Shown here in pieces: positions 59,110 to 64,000 of a stretch of 64,000 nucleotides of DNA. Every line of letters starts with the position of its first letter. Position 1 is the stretch's first letter. The stretch lies in the NCBI RefSeq assembly GCF_030272615.1, contig NC_081407.1, positions 154,029,048 to 154,093,047 of the forward strand. Reading direction: 5' to 3'. Position numbers and translations under genes: made by a program. The DNA comes from Cryptomeria japonica (lineage: Eukaryota; Streptophyta; Pinopsida; Cupressales; Cupressaceae). The notes under the pieces were generated by a model. That model worked only from the letters and a program-made list of their open reading frames with translations, made no database searches and had not been told where the DNA came from.

Positions 59110-60686
59110 CATAAGTTACCAACTGGCTAGTGTTGGTAGACTTATGGGTAGACCTTAGCCATGTATACCTCTGGCTTACGGCGAGTATCCTGAGAGGAAC
59201 ATCGCTATGAGGAGTGTGACCAGCGCGTGCCTTGTCCGCGGGGTACACTGCCATGCGGGATACGTCCATTGCGTGCTTTGTCCGCTTGGAGTATCACCAT
59301 GCCGTGCTGAGACACGATGCGGGATGTAGTAGACATCGCCATGCGGCCTACCAATAGGTATAGGGTAGAGCCATGCCACGTGACGACGTGATGCGGGGTG
59401 ATGCCGAGGTGCACACTGCCATGCCATGTGGATGTGTGACTTGGTCACACCACATGATGAGCTACTAGGATAGCTAGACGATTGTTCCTTCCTTCCTCGT
59501 GGGTGGCTAGCTACTAGTCACATAGTGATGTAATGTGCACTTATGAATTTCCTTTATTTATTTATTTTCTTGTGGGCCAGCAAATTATTTTACTTTGACC
59601 TTGACAGTTTAGCCAGGATCTTGCGATCTTGATCTTACTTGCTTTGATGTTGCAAATCCGGAAATTATTTTCTTGTTTTATTGTTGGAATTGACAAATAT
59701 TATCTTTAATCTTTTGTACTTTGGTGGCTAAACCGGTTTATCCTTGTTGTTTTCGTATGCTGGTCTTGTGTTGTAATGTGAATTCCTCTCCAAGAACGTA
59801 GGAGACGGGCTTGGATGAGTGTATACGAGGAAGTAGACGCAAGGAACCTTGAGGATGGAGGTATGTGAGGCTGTGAAAACAGCTAAGATCCACTACCTAC
59901 CTATGAGTGGTGACTATCTCTTGGAGGCTAAACACCTTACACAACAAGGGATATTCACGGGGGACTTGTATGGAAGGTGGCACCGCTATGGTGTACCCTA
60001 GCACCATCAAGCCCTTGAGTGAGATGATGGATATTTGTTGATCATGTATGTATTCTGAGAGCAGACATAGAGATGTGGATCATATATGTTACCTTTAACC
60101 GAGCATTAGACATGCTCACATGTGGCCTATTGTGTTGTGCAAACCAGTATTGTGGATGGATATTATGTGTAAGCATAGATTAAATGGTATTAACTTGTCA
60201 CTATGTTATGGGGCATAGTCATTGGAAAGGATCTTGTATGTCTGAAAAATGTAAACAATTGAGCTCTTACGTTGTTCTTATTTGTTGAGAAGTTAACTTG
60301 ATCGTAGAAATTGTTTAATTGAGGCTAGTTTTATGTGATAAAATTTTGTGAAAGAGATGAATTGGTGAAAGAATTGACCTTGAGAGCACATTTCCTTGTC
60401 ATGTTTAATAAATGAGTATGATAACTGTGCTTATATATTTTGATTGCTTTGAATTTGGTGACATAAAAAGGGAAAAGTCTCGTATCCTTGCTATGATTGA
60501 GTGTAAATTATAGAATATTTGAAGGTGTGAATGATGTTAGATGCATTTTTATTGATGAATAATGTTTTAAATTGTTGACAAAATAGTTGTTTGTGCAAAA
60601 TGAAAATTGTTAATTGAGTTTAGGGACTAATAAGTGTTGCAGGACTTCCGTTTAACCTTGCGACTTCCAGGAGTAAGTCGGAACCT

Positions 60687-60698
60687 AGGGGGGGAGAA
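60687..60698 (+). promoter_or_regulatory. Polypurine tract, LARD copy 2
   Basis: AGGGGGGGAGAA directly before LTR 3. Confidence 0.92.
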
Positions 60699-62449
60699 TG
60701 TAATGCCCATACCCTGGTCGGACTTTTAAAACCCTTTTAACCTTGATTGACTTCCTATGTGGCATTCTCGAATGGTAGATTAACCGATATGCAATGTGTA
60801 GTTTAGATAATATAAATAAATTGTGCATACTTATTATTGTGCTTTTGCATCGATTTTCGTGTAAATGCAATTGTTCCCTAACCCTTGAGATAAATCTCGA
60901 GCTAACGCCTTCATTGAATATGTATATGTATATGCATGCTTGTAGGAGTTCATGGGTGCAGGAGATTGCAGGTACAACACCGCTTAGGGCAAGGTTCACC
61001 TCCTTTGGAACTTGCAAGGTTGAGTATGCTCTTTCATCTTTTGAATTCGGAATTAGTGGTCATATAACGCTCGTCTTGCCTTAGCCATGGTTAGGTGAGC
61101 ATCGTGCGTGGATTCGTGGAGCTTGCCTTTCATTGGGATGCGTGTCGAGAGATTTGGAGGACTACCTCGATTTGCGTGCCTTGCACGAGGCAAGTGAGGT
61201 TTGTTATCCTAAGTATTAAATTTAAAATTATGATTAAACGTACACATTAGAGATATAGAAATTTAAATAGGTAGCTTATTTATACGATTAATCAGTAATT
61301 AAAGAGATTTGCTTTAAATTATTATTGTAGCAAGTTTAAGGTATTTAACTGAGGTTAGTGTGCTCATTTACGCATTTGTAACTTTTATGCATTTGTAGTC
61401 GAGAAATTAGAATAAATTAAACTCTTGCATTAGATTAGTCATTTATTTAAAAATATCGCTTTATTATGTTGTAACGAGTTAATTTAATAGCTAATTTTAA
61501 AATAATGAATTTAATGAGATTATGCGTTTTTGGAAAGGAAAAATTTAAAGACATTTGGGGAGATAGCAATAAATTACGCATTTTCGCATTTGGAGGGAAA
61601 AGGGAAAATTATTATTATTTAAAAGAAATTATTTCTTCTTACTTGTATAGTTGATAAAATATAAAAGTTTGATTTTCAGTAAATTAAATTAAAGTTGAAT
61701 ATGAAATAGAAGCTTTTAAATTTTAAAAGAAAAATGAACAAGGAGGGAATGAATGATTCCCATTTGGATTTTCATTTATTGTATTTTAGAAATAAAACCC
61801 TAAATTCGAAATTGAAATTAGGGCAAAATTAGGGCTTTTTCTTTTAACCTAGTTTTGGGAGACATTTTGGGGGTTCTTGGTTTTGGGAGTTTTTTTTGAA
61901 AGAAAAATGGAAGATTTGGATTGGAGCAGCAGAATGGGAAGCTTTTCATCAAGATTCATGCCTGGAAATTGCATTTTGAGGTAGGATTCGAATCCACTAC
62001 CTTATTTATTTGTTGAATACAAAAAGAAATAGTCTTATCCATGAATGATTTGGGGTTAGTTTCCAGATTACTTTCAATCTAGTTGTTCTTGAATCAAACC
62101 CTCGTTGCTTGATGGATTTTGTGATTTCTAACTTGTTAGAAAATTTTCTCCCATAATGGAGATTTTGGTGTAATTCTGGAAATTTATTATATGACTGCAA
62201 AATGGGGTTTTATTTTGTTTACATCTTCATTTTGGGTGTTTTGTTTCATGATAAAAAAAAAAAACAAAAAAAGAGGATTGCTGGAAAACGTTTTTTTTTA
62301 ACCCCTGTCTGTGAGACTGTGAGTTAAGCTTCTGCAAATAGTTATTTTTTTTATGACTGTTATTTCTGTTTGTTTCCATAGCAAATATATTTTAAAGACA
62401 AAATTTTTTTTTTTTAAAAAAAAGGGGTTTATTGCCCCCCCACGGCATT

Positions 62450-62544
62450 GCTACCAGTTGGTAGCGATCTGCTACCAAATGGTAGCAGCGCTACCTTTGG
62501 TAGCGCCCTGCTACCATTTGGTAGCAGCGCTACCAAAAGGTAGC
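62450..62544. repeat. Five GCTACC/GGTAGC inverted repeats, LTR 3
   Basis: Identical to the clusters in LTR 1 and LTR 2. Confidence 0.95.
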
Positions 62545-62563
62545 TAGGCTGCCAACAATGGGG

Positions 62564-62597
62564 GAGGGCCCACGTGGATGTCCACGTGGGTACCCTC
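62564..62597. promoter_or_regulatory. G-box palindrome in LTR 3
   Basis: Same sequence as in LTR 1 and LTR 2, with two CACGTG cores. Confidence 0.75.
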
Positions 62598-64000
62598 TCC
62601 CCTCTCTTTTTTTTTTTTGAAATTAAAAAAATACAGTTTATGTTATTGTTTTATTTAACTATTATTATTTTATTTTAAATAATTTGTTTTCTTAAGAAAA
62701 AAGGGGGTTCAGTCTAATGGATTTATAATTATTAATTGTTTATTATTTTATGTAATATGTTTAGAAAAACAAAGGGAGATATATATGCATGTCACATAAA
62801 AGAGAAGAATTCAGATTTATTTAGTGAACTAAAAAGAAAATTTAGTATAAGGGATTTACTTTTAATTCCTTGATAATATTCAATTTTAAATTCAGTTCTT
62901 ATCCTATTAATCTTGGATTATAAATTAATATATATATGGACCTTAGGGAATCAACTTTAGTAAACCCATACTTGAATACAAGTTTCTTTTAAACTTCATA
63001 TTGGTCCCAGCATACTCAAGTTAACTCTTATTTTTTTTATGGTCTAAATAGTCATGGTGGACCAAAACGAATTTTTGAATAAAAGTTAAATTATCAAATC
63101 CGTAAACTTGTTCGACATTAGTGGTTAGACAGATATGGTAAACGCACACCTCTTCCGGATTATGCTTACGTAGGTTTAAATTTTTCTATAATAGAATTTG
63201 GTGATGGAATGGCAAGACTTGTCATGATAGTGGATGGTTATATGTCGGTTTAACCCCCTTAGTTAGGCTACCGTCAAGCAATAGAATCTAGTTTTGTTGT
63301 TTTCCTTTGGTTATAATTCAATTTGACCCGCTTTTAAAAGGGATCACTGTGTAATAAGCAATCGAAATAGATGTTGAATAGTGTAGGTGTTCGCCTAAAC
63401 GGCAAATTTGTAAAGACATGTAACTATGTATTCCTGACAATATAATACCAAAGGGGTCTTGCAGTTGAGCAGACCCGGAGATGTAGCCCATCCGGGGTGA
63501 ACTCCGAGATCATATTCTGTGTCATGCGATGTTTATAGCGTACTTTGTTTTATGTTTTAAATTTTCTTGAATGGTTGTATTTTTGCAAAGTGTATGGTGT
63601 AAATTAAATGAATTCAAGTTTAAATGTATAACATTTTTCATATGGATAAACGTAGTTATTCAAGTTCATAAAACATTGTGAATTATGAATATGGCATGGT
63701 ACTTATATATTGAAAATTAAAGTGTAAAAAAAAAAAAAGAAAAAAAAAAGGGTAAATTGGTAACGTTAATTTGAATGGTAATAGTGGCAGAAATCTAATT
63801 AGAGTTGCTTTATGGGATCATCTTGATATTAAGTATATAAATGGAATGGATGTAAAAAGGAAACAAAGATAAAACTATGTCACTATTCTTTAATTGAAAT
63901 CTAAAAGATGAACATAATAGAAATATCTATCCTTTACCTTAGTAAACGAACCTCGCCATGTCAATTATGTTTCATTGCATTGGGTAAATTTGTTAAGTTA

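Larger units (their letters stand above)
56840..60698 (+). other. LARD internal domain, copy 2 (3,859 bp, non-coding)
   Basis: Same length as copy 1. The only difference I noticed is near the left end (ACACTGGGATC versus ACACTAGGATC). It contains the same 52-bp repeats and GC-richer island. No coding capacity. Confidence 0.9.
43132..64000 (+). mobile_element. LARD-type giant LTR element in a tandem LTR-int-LTR-int-LTR array
   Basis: Period about 8,784 bp: three LTR starts at 43132, 51915 and 60699, two internal domains of exactly 3,859 bp, each with a PBS at its left end and a polypurine tract at its right end. No gag or pol motif is visible on either strand; all readings are under 111 codons and recur only because the unit recurs. 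Known: LARDs described from Triticeae have LTRs of about 4.5 kb and a non-coding internal domain of about 3.5 kb, close to this plan. The array continues past the right edge. Confidence 0.9.
60699..64000 (+). repeat. LARD LTR 3 (partial, runs off right edge)
   Basis: The first 3.3 kb of the LTR. It shares the LTR 2 variants and has at least one private change (GTTGTAACGAG near 61470). Whether it ends the array or leads into a third internal domain is not visible. Confidence 0.9.

Noticed and set aside
43124-62547. Short ORFs recurring every 8,784 bp (for example 96, 84, 90 and 110 aa)
   Set aside because: They recur only because the LARD unit recurs, overlap each other on opposite strands, and show no motif or gag/pol resemblance. 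The 64-aa reading at 44786 is simply the translated hairpin cluster.
43132-64000. Assembly artefact explaining the tandem LARD units
   Set aside because: The copies differ at scattered sites (LTR 1 versus LTR 2 and LTR 3, plus private changes), which argues against a pure duplication error, though haplotype collapse or expansion cannot be fully excluded without reads.

Overview
The window looks like plant nuclear DNA and consists almost entirely of nested, decaying LTR retrotransposons. The evidence is initiator-Met tRNA primer-binding sites (TGGTATCAGAGC), Copia- and Gypsy-type gag/pol remnants, 5-bp target-site duplications and very long LTRs. I see no convincing host gene, tRNA, rRNA or CRISPR array. 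The repeat density, long LTRs and many CCGGT-rich LTR segments made me think of a gymnosperm, but that is an inference from overall appearance only.

Layout. 1-5529: right part of a minus-strand LTR element without pol (element A), with its 5' LTR at 4407-5529, a PBS, a coiled-coil/zinc-knuckle ORF1 and an unknown ORF2 with a Glu/Lys-rich tail. 5535-8650: a decayed plus-strand ORF of about 1,000 codons. 8651-10640: a Gypsy remnant (possible LTR with a (TA)71 tract, tRNA-Arg-like PBS, gag). 10.8-13.5 kb: tandem repeats and pyrimidine-rich DNA. 13566-18526: a second decayed plus-strand element ORF, interrupted at about 15.87-17.25 kb. 18.5-25.7 kb: non-coding relics and copies of a dispersed repeat. 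25746-38414: a minus-strand Copia element truncated at its 3' end. A solo LTR of the A family sits in its gag gene (TSD GAGGT), and a complete 6.65-kb pol-less LTR element (element B, TSD TTGAC) sits in its 5' LTR. 38426-40312: a plus-strand Copia fragment (zinc knuckle, protease, integrase, start of RT). 40.3-43.1 kb: an LTR-like stretch and a minisatellite.

43132-64000: a tandem array of a giant element, ordered LTR - internal - LTR - internal - LTR. The LTRs are about 4.92 kb and the internal domains 3,859 bp and apparently non-coding; the repeat period is about 8,784 bp and the array runs off the right edge. This is the architecture of a LARD (large retrotransposon derivative).

The two most notable items are this three-LTR array, whose LTRs carry a run of GCTACC/GGTAGC inverted repeats and a G-box palindrome, and the A/B family. 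A and B share a gag-like ORF1 and a long ORF2 of unknown function (starting MAS-A/T-S) while lacking protease, integrase and RT. They would need pol proteins supplied in trans.
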